From the NCBI GenBank assembly GCA_017417585.1, contig JAFPYX010000047.1, forward strand, positions 1 through 33,106: a stretch of DNA of 33,106 nt, written 5' to 3'. This DNA comes from Victivallales bacterium. GTDB taxonomy: Bacteria; Verrucomicrobiota; Lentisphaeria; Oligosphaerales; Oligosphaeraceae. The position numbers and the translations under genes were made by a program. A model generated the notes under the pieces. It ran no database searches and was not told where the DNA came from. It was given only the letters and a program-made list of their open reading frames with translations. Below, in pieces: positions 23,101 to 30,876 of this stretch. How positions within the stretch are numbered: position 1 is the stretch's first letter; each line of letters opens with the position of its first letter.

Positions 23101-23936
23101 TCAGCCAAGGCTGGATTGGTGGCGACACGCGCCTGGCGCAGGTGGCCGGAAAGCTCCAGGCCGCCGAGGAGGAAGTCCGCACTGCCGAATCTGCGCTGGA
23201 CGAGATGGCGGACAAGCGCGACACCATCGCGGTCTTCATTGACGAGCGCTCGCATGTCGCCCAGGTGATGGGTAGCCCGCTGGCGTATCTCTTCACCGGT
23301 CAGCAATACGCGCAACTCTACCGCTCAGGCGCGAAAATCGACCAGTACCTCTTCACCGACTTGCCAAAAGTGGGTGCGCAGTACCGGTGCCTGGTTTTCC
23401 TGAATGCCTGGCGGCTTTCCGAAGAGGACTTGCAGACCATCGAGGCGCTCAAGACCGACGGACGCACGATGCTCTTCCAGTATGGCGTGGGTGTTACGAC
23501 GGAGCAGGGTGTCTCGAAAGACGCCACAGAGCGCATCCTTGGCGTGCCCTTTGCAATGGAGGTCTCCCGTATGCCGCGCTGGCTGGAACTCACCGACACC
23601 GGCCGGGAGTTCTTCGGTTCCGACGCCCCCACGAACCTGCGCTGCTACGACGCATACGGGCCGCTCTTTACGCCTGTCGTGCCGGAGGATTCCGAAGTGA
23701 AGGTGCTTGGGACGCTTGCGGACGGGCGCCCCGCCATGGTTCAAATCCCCGGCGAAAATTACACGCTTTTCTTCTGCGCATTGCCGAATCTCCCCGGCTC
23801 ATGGCTGGCCGCGATGGCAAAGACGGCGGGAGTCACCGTCTATGACGACAACCACCTGGACGTCGTCTGGGCAGGGCACAACGCCCTGACCATCCATGTT
23901 CTTGCAGGCGGTCTGCGTCGACTGAATTTCCCGTGA
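20184..23936 (+). CDS. Large secreted GH-A clan (GH42-like) glycoside hydrolase, ended by an in-frame TGA
   Basis: 1,250 residues up to the TGA. Residues 1-22 are a signal peptide (TKVFFAAVVFLSLACWNGFA). N-terminal beta-rich modules follow, including a rhamnosidase-like jelly-roll (WIWAETEDPFARVVLRRRFTV, about 300-430). The barrel lies at about 590-1010, with likely acid/base Glu750 (ITWEWMYWGS) and nucleophile Glu928 (YVCESDIRT). A trimerisation-like domain (TIAVFIDERSHVAQV) and a small C-terminal beta domain complete it. It probably hydrolyses a plant or host glycan in the periplasm or outside; the sugar is not determinable. ATG 20184 has AGAGG 8 bases upstream. The frame continues past the TGA with a plausible domain end. 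The transposon's outward promoter lies 170 bases upstream. Confidence 0.85.
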   Translation: MTKVFFAAVVFLSLACWNGFAFQSFSGLDFQSWRADNYVTSEVDTSGFSGVSGHWPFLSTPEGTVIDADANPQMEVLLESNESYFTIYFAHEGEQLSEERKLVCPLNASQMAGASPAVVQCAKHPLWKGTITLLRLDIGLEGGNQIRVHQVLFRTPSENAIPNGDFALRDLEDGSRPQGWIGGGRMNARNQLVLAPGESVVSAPVEVMPEGSELQWKCEASPEMVVALRELDIFGQCLTQVEMSASQPAPLTMPFQSNVATVQFVLRNASETDEATVNSITAKLLPGSATWQAKWIWAETEDPFARVVLRRRFTVENLAHLTAAQVQVTADDELTLRLNGHLLKCPNAEDWRKADYIDVTDLLCEGENFVEAYVVNTDTYGGLLGEVDLLYDDGRTVVMFTDHEWEYAITGVTGKPGPAAAAAFDVARDFRPAIEQGPAGCGPWGKLPAKPLPRVRAKCRAAGLRNVYRPDEVLELFPELYERKLVIPLQSEYAANLPIASVYLENDELSFPVATLGHEEPLKDGSVQRLDPIRVPLNYLPNGEWTVRVEVPGVLAEGPFVLGKFTLTGQGGSELPDAKLLFRNGIPYFRINDDEEILTDHCLLDMTDSVSEYAEETNLLANGVKGVWLHYRNWEYDAAADEFSFKALDRLCTRVLLRDPAANFVICVLLDSEALQPWLDMHPEACCHVYGGSAWVTNYSGAKSKYPSLASPEWLAFGDRLFAALVEHLRSMPYGSRVIGLAPSSGITWEWMYWGSQHENFCDYSQPFRDGFRAWMRERYGNDIAKLQAAWKSQDDSFDTIELPDPIERAADGIADFLDQRKGRKVLDFQDYFSQVVSSAIIHYCDTVKHLTDNRLLAGAYYGYTTFVVSGQWIPRIGHFALSRVLDAPSVDFHISPTRYSDREMGGAGGYMPTEASSVLRGKMYVCESDIRTVNAATDQFGKVWTLLDSRAVIEREMGANIASGVSTHWYDFSQGWIGGDTRLAQVAGKLQAAEEEVRTAESALDEMADKRDTIAVFIDERSHVAQVMGSPLAYLFTGQQYAQLYRSGAKIDQYLFTDLPKVGAQYRCLVFLNAWRLSEEDLQTIEALKTDGRTMLFQYGVGVTTEQGVSKDATERILGVPFAMEVSRMPRWLELTDTGREFFGSDAPTNLRCYDAYGPLFTPVVPEDSEVKVLGTLADGRPAMVQIPGENYTLFFCALPNLPGSWLAAMAKTAGVTVYDDNHLDVVWAGHNALTIHVLAGGLRRLNFP

Positions 23937-24053
23937 GACAGAGGAACCTTGAAGAACCTGCTGACCGGAGAGGAACTTGCCATCCGCGACCACGCCTGCG
24001 ACGTGGTTCTCCCGGACAATTCGACCACGCTGTTCCATATCATTCCGCAGTAG
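23937..24053 (+). pseudogene. In-frame C-terminal remainder of the glycoside hydrolase after TGA
   Basis: 38 sense codons in the same frame, directly after the TGA at 23934-23936 and ending with TAG. They read LKNLLTGEELAIRD...DVVLPDNSTTLFHIIP, which is how the last beta domain of such hydrolases ends (L-L-T-G-E, alternating strand, then T-x-L-F). The stop may be a CGA-to-TGA mutation, an assembly or read error, or a leaky stop. A separate start at the TTG 23949, which has GAGGAA before it, is possible but less likely. Confidence 0.6.
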
Positions 24054-24173
24054 CCTTGCGCCTAGGCATTTTGCCGTTCAATGTGCGATTTTTCGTCGGG
24101 GTCCTGCAAAATGCCGTTCAAGTGCTATTTTAAGAAAAACTTTCATTGTCAACACAATCCGAAGGAGAAAACC

Positions 24174-24548
24174 ATGGCTTGTTTCATTGTTCCGCTGGCG
24201 GAGTCCGTCATTGCAACTGGTGTCAAATCGATGCTGAAGCGCCGTCAGGCAAAAGAGCAGGGGACCGAGGCGGCGGAGTCCGGCCTGGTCAAGAAGCTGG
24301 GCTGGCTTCAGAAGCTGGGTTTTGGAGGAAGCGCGCTTTTGGCCATTGAACACATCTACCATGGTGAGATTACCTTCGTTCCGCCATTTCTCACGGCGAT
24401 GAATTCTCCTGAGACTACGCAGGAGATGTTGCACGAGATGTTCACGGTGGGCACTTCAATGGCGCTGCTGATTACCGTGGTCTGGGGGGCGATGTGCGCG
24501 GTTGCCCATGTGCTTGAAAAGAAAAAGACTGCAACAGCGGAGAAATGA
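24174..24548 (+). CDS. Small membrane protein, 124 residues
   Basis: An AAGGAG lies 7 bases before the ATG at 24174; the frame is open for 31 codons upstream without a good site. Hydrophobic segments are seen at the N-terminus (weak), at about residues 46-65, and clearly at 95-115 (SMALLITVVWGAMCAVAHVL). A basic loop lies around residues 20-40, and the C-terminus is Lys/Glu-rich. I do not recognise the family. Its stop overlaps the start of the next gene (ATGA), so both are translated together and probably form one membrane unit. Confidence 0.65.
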   Translation: MACFIVPLAESVIATGVKSMLKRRQAKEQGTEAAESGLVKKLGWLQKLGFGGSALLAIEHIYHGEITFVPPFLTAMNSPETTQEMLHEMFTVGTSMALLITVVWGAMCAVAHVLEKKKTATAEK

Positions 24549-24847
24549 CGATGTGCGAGCTGATGACCATTCTGGCCGCCGTGGTGTTCACCGGACTGTA
24601 TTTCAGGTTCCGCAACGGGAGGCATGCTCGGAGTCTCTTCAATACGATGATGATGTTCTGGGGCGCGGCGCTGATGTGGAGCGTGGACTGTGTGGCTAGC
24701 TTGCTGGAAGGCGAAGGGCTCTTTGACTTCAGCCGCGAGGACGCGATTCTTGGCGGCATCATCCTGGCCTGCGGACTGGCATTCTTCGCCGTTAGCGCCG
24801 TGGTGGAAAGGCGAAGAAAGGCAGGGGCAATTCGAAGTGAAATGTGA
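24545..24847 (+). CDS. Small membrane protein, 100 residues, coupled to the previous gene
   Basis: Starts in the ATGA overlap with the previous gene. Three hydrophobic helices can be seen at about residues 5-22, 31-52 and 68-88, with Arg-rich ends (RFRNGRHAR, ERRRKAG) that suggest cytoplasmic sides. No known family or motif. The coupling and similar size suggest that it acts together with the 124-residue protein. No terminator is visible directly after it. Confidence 0.6.
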   Translation: MTMCELMTILAAVVFTGLYFRFRNGRHARSLFNTMMMFWGAALMWSVDCVASLLEGEGLFDFSREDAILGGIILACGLAFFAVSAVVERRRKAGAIRSEM

Positions 24848-25523
24848 AATGATTCACCTGGACCAGTGCTGTCCAGTACATGTTGCATTTCCACAAAAGG
24901 CGTAAAACACTCAAAAGGAATAATCGAGTTGCATTGCGCCTGTCCCCAGGCATTCACCTGGCGGGGTTCGCAGATTGCCACGAAATGCTACCGCATGGGA
25001 AACGCCAGGCTATCCCGTACCGTCTTTTCATGATGGCCTTGTGAGTCACTTTGCGTTGTGCAGGGGCGTTTCTGATATTTGCCGTTCAGTAGTAATGGAC
25101 GGTGGGTTCATCCCCCAACCACCCGCCCTTTCAAATTTAATGCACTCTGTTGGGGGATGCAAGCCCGTTCCTGAAAAGTCATGAAAGTCATTCAGGGAAC
25201 TGGAAAGCTTGCGCTTTTCTGATGCTCGTCTTTTTGCGCCGTGCGGGGACATTACCGTGGCGGGCTCAGGCAAAAACCTGCGAATCTGGATATCGCCCTT
25301 CCAAGGTTTTCTGCGCGTGTGATGTATGAATCGCGCAAGTTGTTGGGTGCATTACTGCAATCTGCCGGACAGAAATTAACCTGGCCAGGGTTCTTTTGAT
25401 GAAGAGGTTCTAGAGATTCGAAGCCGTCCCGAAATGCTATTCTTCATAAATATCCTGTTTGCCATGTCCAGGTTACTTGCCAATTAGCAATGGACAAGCA
25501 GTGGCTGTGTTTTCGCGCAATCC
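24848..25523. other. Gene-free stretch between convergent units
   Basis: About 675 bases with only short overlapping frames. An 11-bp perfect inverted repeat lies at 25109-25119/25149-25159 (29-base loop, no T tract) and a small CTGGAC/GTCCAG hairpin near 24858. GAAATGCTA occurs twice (24980 and 25432) near CCTGG-GGTTC-like words, perhaps remnants of an old repeat. I see no gene. Confidence 0.5.
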
Positions 25524-26324
25524 CTAATGCCTCTTCTCTATGCCTTCTTTTGCTTTTTTCCACCAGGCAAGCCAGTCGTCCAGCGTCGCCTTGTCCAGCG
25601 TTTTCCCCTGCTGTTGGGCAACCTCTTCCATCATCTGGAATCGGTGTATAAATTTGCGAGCGGCATCGTGGGCGACCTCTTCGGCCTCGAAATTTAGCCA
25701 GCGGCAGAGGTTGGCGACAATAAACAGCAAGTCGCCCAGTTCTTCCTTGAGGTGTGCCCGGTTGCCTTCCGCCAACGCAGCCTTGACCTCCGCAAACTCT
25801 TCTTGGGTCTTATCTAAAACATATTGGATGTCCGGCCACTCAAAGCCCTTGGAGCCGGCTTTGGAGAGCGCTTTCTGGCACCGGGCGAGCGCAGGCATCG
25901 AGCGTGGCACTCCGTCCATCACGGATTTCCGTTTTGCCTGCGCACCTGGTTCGGCGCGCTTGGCGGCGTTCCAGAAGCGCAGTGCCTCATCGGGGTCGGT
26001 GGTGTGCCGGTCACCGAAGACATGCGGGTGGCGCCGCACCAGCTTGTCGGCCTCCTCACGGCAGACGTCCTCAAGAGTGAATTCGCCGTTGTCCTGAGCA
26101 ATCTGGCTGTGCAGAAGCACTTGCAAGAGCAAATCGCCCAATTCCTCGCGCATCTCCGGGAGGTCGCGGTCCTCCACGGCGTCCAGGAACTCGGCGGACT
26201 CCTCCACGAGATTCTTCTTGATGGAGTCGTGGGTCTGCGCCAAGTCCCAAGGACAGCCACCCTGCGGATCGCGGAGCTTCTTGACTATGCCGACAAGACG
26301 TTCTAATTCAGGATATTCTTTCAT
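25524..26324 (-). CDS. mazG: MazG nucleoside triphosphate pyrophosphohydrolase
   Basis: A 266-residue protein with the tandem MazG architecture. The first domain has DPQGGCPWDLAQTHDSIKKNLVEESAEFLDAVE and MREELGDLLLQVLLHSQIA (EExxE...ExxD metal site). The second, from about residue 155, has KTQEEFAEVKAAL and HLKEELGDLLFIVANL. It cleaves NTPs to NMP and pyrophosphate, limiting misincorporation and affecting (p)ppGpp levels in some bacteria. Full length. It is the last gene of the minus-strand cluster, 20 bases after murJ, with a weak ribosome site. No clear terminator follows. Confidence 0.95.
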   Translation of the reverse strand: MKEYPELERLVGIVKKLRDPQGGCPWDLAQTHDSIKKNLVEESAEFLDAVEDRDLPEMREELGDLLLQVLLHSQIAQDNGEFTLEDVCREEADKLVRRHPHVFGDRHTTDPDEALRFWNAAKRAEPGAQAKRKSVMDGVPRSMPALARCQKALSKAGSKGFEWPDIQYVLDKTQEEFAEVKAALAEGNRAHLKEELGDLLFIVANLCRWLNFEAEEVAHDAARKFIHRFQMMEEVAQQQGKTLDKATLDDWLAWWKKAKEGIEKRH

Positions 26325-26344
26325 GTTACGATAATCAACTGTGG

Positions 26345-27970
26345 CTATGATTTGCGGCGCCGGAAAATCGACATGAGATCCCGCAATTCAGGGCGTTGCA
26401 ACAAGCGGCAACCGCTCAAATAGATGGCGCAGGTGATTGCCAGGGCGAAGAACACCTGAAGCAGATATCCCATGAAAGCCTCGCTGGCTGGCAGAAAAGC
26501 CGGGAGGTATTGCATTGCGAAATCGGTGATAATTGCGGCAATGATGGCAAGTTCCAGAAGCGGGAAGGCCTCGCGGATGGCATTCCAGCAGGACCACTGC
26601 GGCAGGTGGCGCCGATTGAACATCAGCAGGATGATGATGTTAAGCCAGGAACAAATGCTGGTCGCCAAGGCCAGTCCACCTTGACGCAGCGGGAACATGA
26701 GGATTGCATTCAGAACGATGTTGAGCAACAGGCACGCGACGGATACCAGCATGGGAGTCTTGGTATCCTTGCGGGCATGAAAGGGCGTGGTGACGACTTT
26801 GGCGAGGCAGAAGGCCGGCATGCCAAACAAATAGAAGCACAATGCCCAATAGGTCTCTTGGATGGCGACCTTGTTGAAAGCACCTCGCGCAAAGAGCAGC
26901 GAAATGACATCGCGTCCGCTGGTGGCCAGAAAGATGGTGCAGGGCAGCGCAAAGAAAAGTATGGTTCGCATGGCGTAGGTGAAGGCGCTGGCCACGGCGT
27001 CCTTGTCTCCTCTTGCCTGGGCGCGCGAAAGCGCCGGCAAGGCGGCGTTGCCCATGGCGACGGCGAAGATGCCGATGGGGAGATAGACCAGGCGGTGGGA
27101 GTAGTTCAAGCCACCTATGGCGGCGCTGCCTAGATAGAGCGAAAAACACTTGTCGACAAGACTGTTGATTTGCATGACACCCGCCCCGATGACACCGGGC
27201 AGGATGCGCAGACAGAGTTCCTTGACGACAGGCGCACGCCAATCCGGGATGAACCGAAAGCGGTAACCGCGTCGCCGGGCGGCCAAGGACAAGATGGCGA
27301 GTTCCAGTGCGCCGCCCAGGAGCGTGGCGCCGCAAAAGAGATAGAGCGCACGGAGGTCGTCATTGTGCAGTCCTCCCCATGCCAGGAGGAAAATGGAGAG
27401 CACCTGGACAAGATTGAAGACGATTTGTACGGAGGAGGGTAACAGGAAGGACTTGAGGCTGTTCAAGACCGCGCTGAAGGCGCCTGCGCTGCAGATGAAG
27501 ACGGCGAAAGGCATGAGCAGCGGCAGGATGTAGAGGGTCAGATGCGTCGTCTCGTTCTGCGCGAACTTGCCGCTAAGATAAAGTCCCCAGGAGCAGGCGG
27601 CGAAGACGGCGGCGACGGCGGTGACGGCAAGGGCCTGGATGGTGATGGCCCGGTGCGCCAGCTGCCAGGCGTCTTCCTTCTGGCCGGTGGCAATGCGTTC
27701 GGAGAGCATCGGCACGAATGCGCTGGTAAAGGCGCCCTCGCTGAAAAGCTGCCGGAGGCTATTGGGCACCGCAAATGCGATGCTGTATGCAGCCTGGCAG
27801 ATGCCTGTTGCCCCCCAATACCATGCCGAGGCGACATCGCGTGCCAGACCGGATATCCGGCTGGCGAAGATGCCGATGCTGCTGGCCAGCCAAGAACGGC
27901 CAAGCCCTGGAGCATTCGCCGCCGATGGCTGTGATTCAGCGGTGCCGGATTCTTTGGACGAGGCGCTCAT
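26345..27970 (-). CDS. murJ: Lipid II flippase MurJ (MviN family)
   Basis: The 541-residue polytopic membrane protein has about 14 hydrophobic helices. MurJ blocks are seen: SSIGIFASRISGLARDVASAWYWGATG near the N-terminus, NSLRQLFSEGAFTSAFVPML, and GVMQINSLVDKCFSLYLGSAAIGGLNYSHRLVYLPIGIFAVAMGNAALPALSR in the middle. It flips the peptidoglycan precursor lipid II to the outer side of the inner membrane. The first 25 residues are a polar Ser/Ala-rich extension. The ATG overlaps the thrH stop by 4 bases (ATGA), so the two are translationally coupled. Confidence 0.95.
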   Translation of the reverse strand: MSASSKESGTAESQPSAANAPGLGRSWLASSIGIFASRISGLARDVASAWYWGATGICQAAYSIAFAVPNSLRQLFSEGAFTSAFVPMLSERIATGQKEDAWQLAHRAITIQALAVTAVAAVFAACSWGLYLSGKFAQNETTHLTLYILPLLMPFAVFICSAGAFSAVLNSLKSFLLPSSVQIVFNLVQVLSIFLLAWGGLHNDDLRALYLFCGATLLGGALELAILSLAARRRGYRFRFIPDWRAPVVKELCLRILPGVIGAGVMQINSLVDKCFSLYLGSAAIGGLNYSHRLVYLPIGIFAVAMGNAALPALSRAQARGDKDAVASAFTYAMRTILFFALPCTIFLATSGRDVISLLFARGAFNKVAIQETYWALCFYLFGMPAFCLAKVVTTPFHARKDTKTPMLVSVACLLLNIVLNAILMFPLRQGGLALATSICSWLNIIILLMFNRRHLPQWSCWNAIREAFPLLELAIIAAIITDFAMQYLPAFLPASEAFMGYLLQVFFALAITCAIYLSGCRLLQRPELRDLMSIFRRRKS

Positions 27971-28581
27971 CCGCGGTCGAATTCCGTGATGTAGCTTTGG
28001 ATTTCCGAATATTCTGTGACGACAGGGAACTGCGGGAACTGCGCCCGGACCTTGTCGGAGGGGCGGAATAACAATCCGAGATGCGCCTCGGCAAGCATCG
28101 CGGTGTCGTTGTAGGAGTCACCCATCGCCACCACCCGGAAATTCAATTGCTTGAAGGCCAGAGCGGCGTGGCGTTTGCCGTCAAGCAACCGTTGCTTGTA
28201 TCCGGTGACCGTGCCGTCGGGGGCGACTTCGAGGTTGTTGCAGAATAGCGTGGGATAGTTGAGTTGCTTCATCAACGGCATCGCAAATTCATAGAAGGTG
28301 TCGGAGATGATGACGTTAGGATATCGGGCGGAAAGCCAGGCCATATACTCCTGGGCACCTGGCAGGGGCGCCATCGTGGCAATGACCTCCTGGATATCCT
28401 GAATTTTCAGGTTTTTCTCCCTGAGTATCTTGAGGCGGTGCGTCATCAATTCGTGGTAGTCCGCGACATCACGGGTGGTCAGACGCAGTTCCGGGATGCC
28501 GGTCTTCTCCGCAAAGGCGATCCAGATTTCAGGAACCAGGACCCCTTCCAGGTCCATGGCGACAATCAAAGGCGATTTCAT
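27967..28581 (-). CDS. thrH: ThrH: phosphoserine phosphatase / homoserine phosphotransferase
   Basis: The 204-residue HAD-family protein matches Pseudomonas ThrH along its length: AMDLEGVLVPEIWIAFAEKTGI, IQEVIATMAPLPGA, ISDTFYEFAMPLMKQL and AMGDSYNDTAMLAEAHLGLLF. The nucleophile is Asp10, with Glu12 in place of the usual second Asp, as in ThrH itself. Known ThrH removes phosphate from phosphoserine and can pass it to homoserine, so it bears on serine and threonine synthesis. The ATG has no clear Shine-Dalgarno sequence. The upstream 75 bases hold TCTAACC-like direct repeats and a small GCGGC/GCCGC hairpin. It overlaps murJ at its 3' end. Confidence 0.93.
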   Translation of the reverse strand: MKSPLIVAMDLEGVLVPEIWIAFAEKTGIPELRLTTRDVADYHELMTHRLKILREKNLKIQDIQEVIATMAPLPGAQEYMAWLSARYPNVIISDTFYEFAMPLMKQLNYPTLFCNNLEVAPDGTVTGYKQRLLDGKRHAALAFKQLNFRVVAMGDSYNDTAMLAEAHLGLLFRPSDKVRAQFPQFPVVTEYSEIQSYITEFDRG

Positions 28582-28656
28582 TAAAAAGTTAGCGGTTAGA
28601 GGTTAGAGGCTTAATTTCCTCGGTGTCCGGTGCTCGCGGCGATATGCCGCAAGTCG

Positions 28657-30495
28657 TCAGTATAGCGAGTAGGTCCGGTGTTGTTTGCGCAGTTCGGTGA
28701 TGGCCTCTTCTAGACGAGCGATTTCAGAAGGATTGTTCGAGGAGTTCCGCAACGCCAGAAGATAGAGCAGCTTTTGTCCCGCCCATCGTTCTGGGAGCAT
28801 TTCATCGCCCTGGATGCAGTTGGCCAATTTCCGTTCGAAGATGAGGCTTCGTGTTGTCAGGGTGGCGTCACGGCCTGTGATTCGAAGGCTCAGGGTAGCA
28901 TTTCGGTCGGCGTAACGCCCAAAGATGGTCAACGTCTGGTTACGGTAGAGATGTGGAAGTCTTCGGGGATAGATCTCCAGGGGATCCGCCCCTTGTAGGA
29001 CGCGGCATTGAAGGTCGGCGACGATGATATTGGAATAGCTCTGGAAGAAGGCCGCCATTCCTCCGCGGATTTGCTCCAGGGTGTCCACATGCCGCAGTTC
29101 GCCATGATTGAGATACCCCAGGAAGGCAAGCAAAGAGTGGTTGGTTTTGGCATTGTCGCCGGCGCTGAACGGAAAAATCGAGACATTGCCTGGATTCTGG
29201 CCGATGATCTCATGCAGGAAATCATTGTCACGAAATATATTGACAGTGGACTTCCCATCGGTGAGCAGAAAAATGTTCAACGGGCGGCTCAGGTCACCGT
29301 TGCTCTGTTTGACGAATGGCGCCAAACCTCCAAACACATCGGTTTTTCCTCCGTATGGAAGACGACCGACCATTTCGCTGGCGTTTTGGAGGTTCTTTGG
29401 AGTGGCGGGCAGGAAATTCTCAAAGAATTTATATGGTTTGTCATTAAAGGAAATGACATTGAAACGATCCTGAGGGTTGAGGGCCGGAAGCAACTCCTTG
29501 ATGGCTTGGCGGAACTGCTCGAATTTGGGTAACGAGATGCTGCCGGAACGGTCCACGATGAAAAGGACGTCCTTGGGAATTTCATCCATGGCATCGCTGT
29601 TTCGGCGAGGGCTGATATCGACTTGGAAGAATCCGCTCTTGCCGGTGGGATCGGGATAGACTGTAACGCGAACATTCACGAATTCATCCAACGGCTGTGC
29701 GACGGGATGTTGCTTGTCGGGTTTGACGGAGACTTGCGGGACGGGCACCGGCGTCGGCATAGAGGTAATTTCCGGCAAAGGCGGCTCTGGCAATTCTGGA
29801 ATGTCGAAGTCCCCTTCGCCGATGCCTGGCAACCCAATGGATGGGGCGGTGACTTGCGAACTGAACCGCCGAATGTCGGGAAGCTGGCCGCCAGTCAAGT
29901 CCAGTTCACCAGGCTTTGCCAGGCTTGGAAGTTTGACGTCGTTGGCAACGAATTCACGCGGAATGTCGGCAAAGAAGGGACGCATGGGATCCGCGTTGAC
30001 GGGAACGGCATCGACCTTGACCGCAATGATCTCCGGAGCCGGGGCCGTGGGAATGGGGATGTCCGGAGCATTGGCGAGCGGGGCGGGAATTGGGGGCGGG
30101 GTTTCGTTGATGCCGGCCATTTCATAGAGGCTGACGGGCTGTTCATGTAGGGTCTCCTGGAGGGCATCAGCCATTCGACGGCGCATGTCGTCCGGCGTGA
30201 AGATGTCGGGCAGGGGGGCGATATTTTGCTCAGGCGGGAGATTTGGTAGCAGGAATTCCGGAGACTGCTCTGGAGGAGTTTTCCCCGTCTGCATCACTTC
30301 CTCGATTTGTGCCAGGTCATCCAGGATAGTCTGAGGAGCGATAGTCAGCGGAATCGGAGCATCGGAAAGGGCGTCTGAATCCTGAGGATTTAGAATCTGA
30401 TTCGCACCAAGCAGGTGCATTGGCAATCGGAAGAGCAACAGATGCAATACCAGCGATAACGCCAAAGATAAGATGGCAAAGGTTCTGGTTTTCAT
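28657..30495 (-). CDS. Membrane-anchored VWA-domain protein with long proline-rich linker
   Basis: A 612-residue protein. Residues 6-29 form an N-terminal membrane anchor or uncleaved signal. Residues about 45-270 are a Pro-rich, low-complexity region of the TonB-like kind, suited to span the periplasm. A von Willebrand factor A domain follows (about 308-490) with an intact MIDAS: Asp315, Ser317 and Ser319 (VDRSGS), Thr385 (GGKTD) and Asp413 (LTDGKS). The last 110 residues are beta strands and a helix (EARLEEAITELRKQ type). The function is unknown; metal-dependent protein binding at the envelope is likely. CAGGAG lies 5 bases before the ATG. It sits between the nifU-like gene and thrH. Confidence 0.85.
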   Translation of the reverse strand: MKTRTFAILSLALSLVLHLLLFRLPMHLLGANQILNPQDSDALSDAPIPLTIAPQTILDDLAQIEEVMQTGKTPPEQSPEFLLPNLPPEQNIAPLPDIFTPDDMRRRMADALQETLHEQPVSLYEMAGINETPPPIPAPLANAPDIPIPTAPAPEIIAVKVDAVPVNADPMRPFFADIPREFVANDVKLPSLAKPGELDLTGGQLPDIRRFSSQVTAPSIGLPGIGEGDFDIPELPEPPLPEITSMPTPVPVPQVSVKPDKQHPVAQPLDEFVNVRVTVYPDPTGKSGFFQVDISPRRNSDAMDEIPKDVLFIVDRSGSISLPKFEQFRQAIKELLPALNPQDRFNVISFNDKPYKFFENFLPATPKNLQNASEMVGRLPYGGKTDVFGGLAPFVKQSNGDLSRPLNIFLLTDGKSTVNIFRDNDFLHEIIGQNPGNVSIFPFSAGDNAKTNHSLLAFLGYLNHGELRHVDTLEQIRGGMAAFFQSYSNIIVADLQCRVLQGADPLEIYPRRLPHLYRNQTLTIFGRYADRNATLSLRITGRDATLTTRSLIFERKLANCIQGDEMLPERWAGQKLLYLLALRNSSNNPSEIARLEEAITELRKQHRTYSLY

Positions 30496-30599
30496 TGCTG
30501 CTCCTGTGGTTTGGCTCGCTCGCGTCTTGGGCGAGAACCGGGGAACTCTTTTCTGGAGACATCGGGGCCTGCGCCTGCCGGTCGTCCCAAGGGCGGGTA

Positions 30600-30842
30600 T
30601 TACTCCTCGCGCTCAACGGTGATGTCCTGCGAAACCTGCTCTTTCAGGATGCGCTCGATGCCGCCTTTGAGCGTCATCATCGCGTATGGGCAGGAACCGC
30701 AGTGCCCGACAAGCTTCAGTACGACGGTGTTGCCATTCTCTCCATCGAAGCGTATGAACTCGAGATCTCCGCCGTCTTGCTGGAGGTTTCCGCGCAGTGC
30801 CTCAAGAAGGTCGAGAACTTGCTGTTGTTGGTCCTGGGTCAT
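30600..30842 (-). CDS. NifU C-terminal domain-like Fe-S scaffold protein
   Basis: The 80-residue protein is a stand-alone NifU C-terminal domain: LLEALRGNLQQDGGDLEFIRFDGE, then VVLKLVGHCGSCPYAMMTLKGGIERIL with the CxxC (CGSCP) that holds a transient Fe-S cluster. It delivers clusters to target proteins. The frame is open far upstream, but the ATG at 30842 has TTAGGAG 7 bases before it, and the upstream part overlaps valS. It is 34 bases after valS on the same strand. Confidence 0.92.
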   Translation of the reverse strand: MTQDQQQQVLDLLEALRGNLQQDGGDLEFIRFDGENGNTVVLKLVGHCGSCPYAMMTLKGGIERILKEQVSQDITVEREE

Positions 30843-30876
30843 TGAATTATCTCCTAAGTTATTTATTATAAGTATA

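Noticed and set aside
23934..23936. TGA as selenocysteine or a recoded sense codon
   Set aside because: Many genes here end in TGA, and no selenocysteine context can be shown. Mutation or error is simpler.
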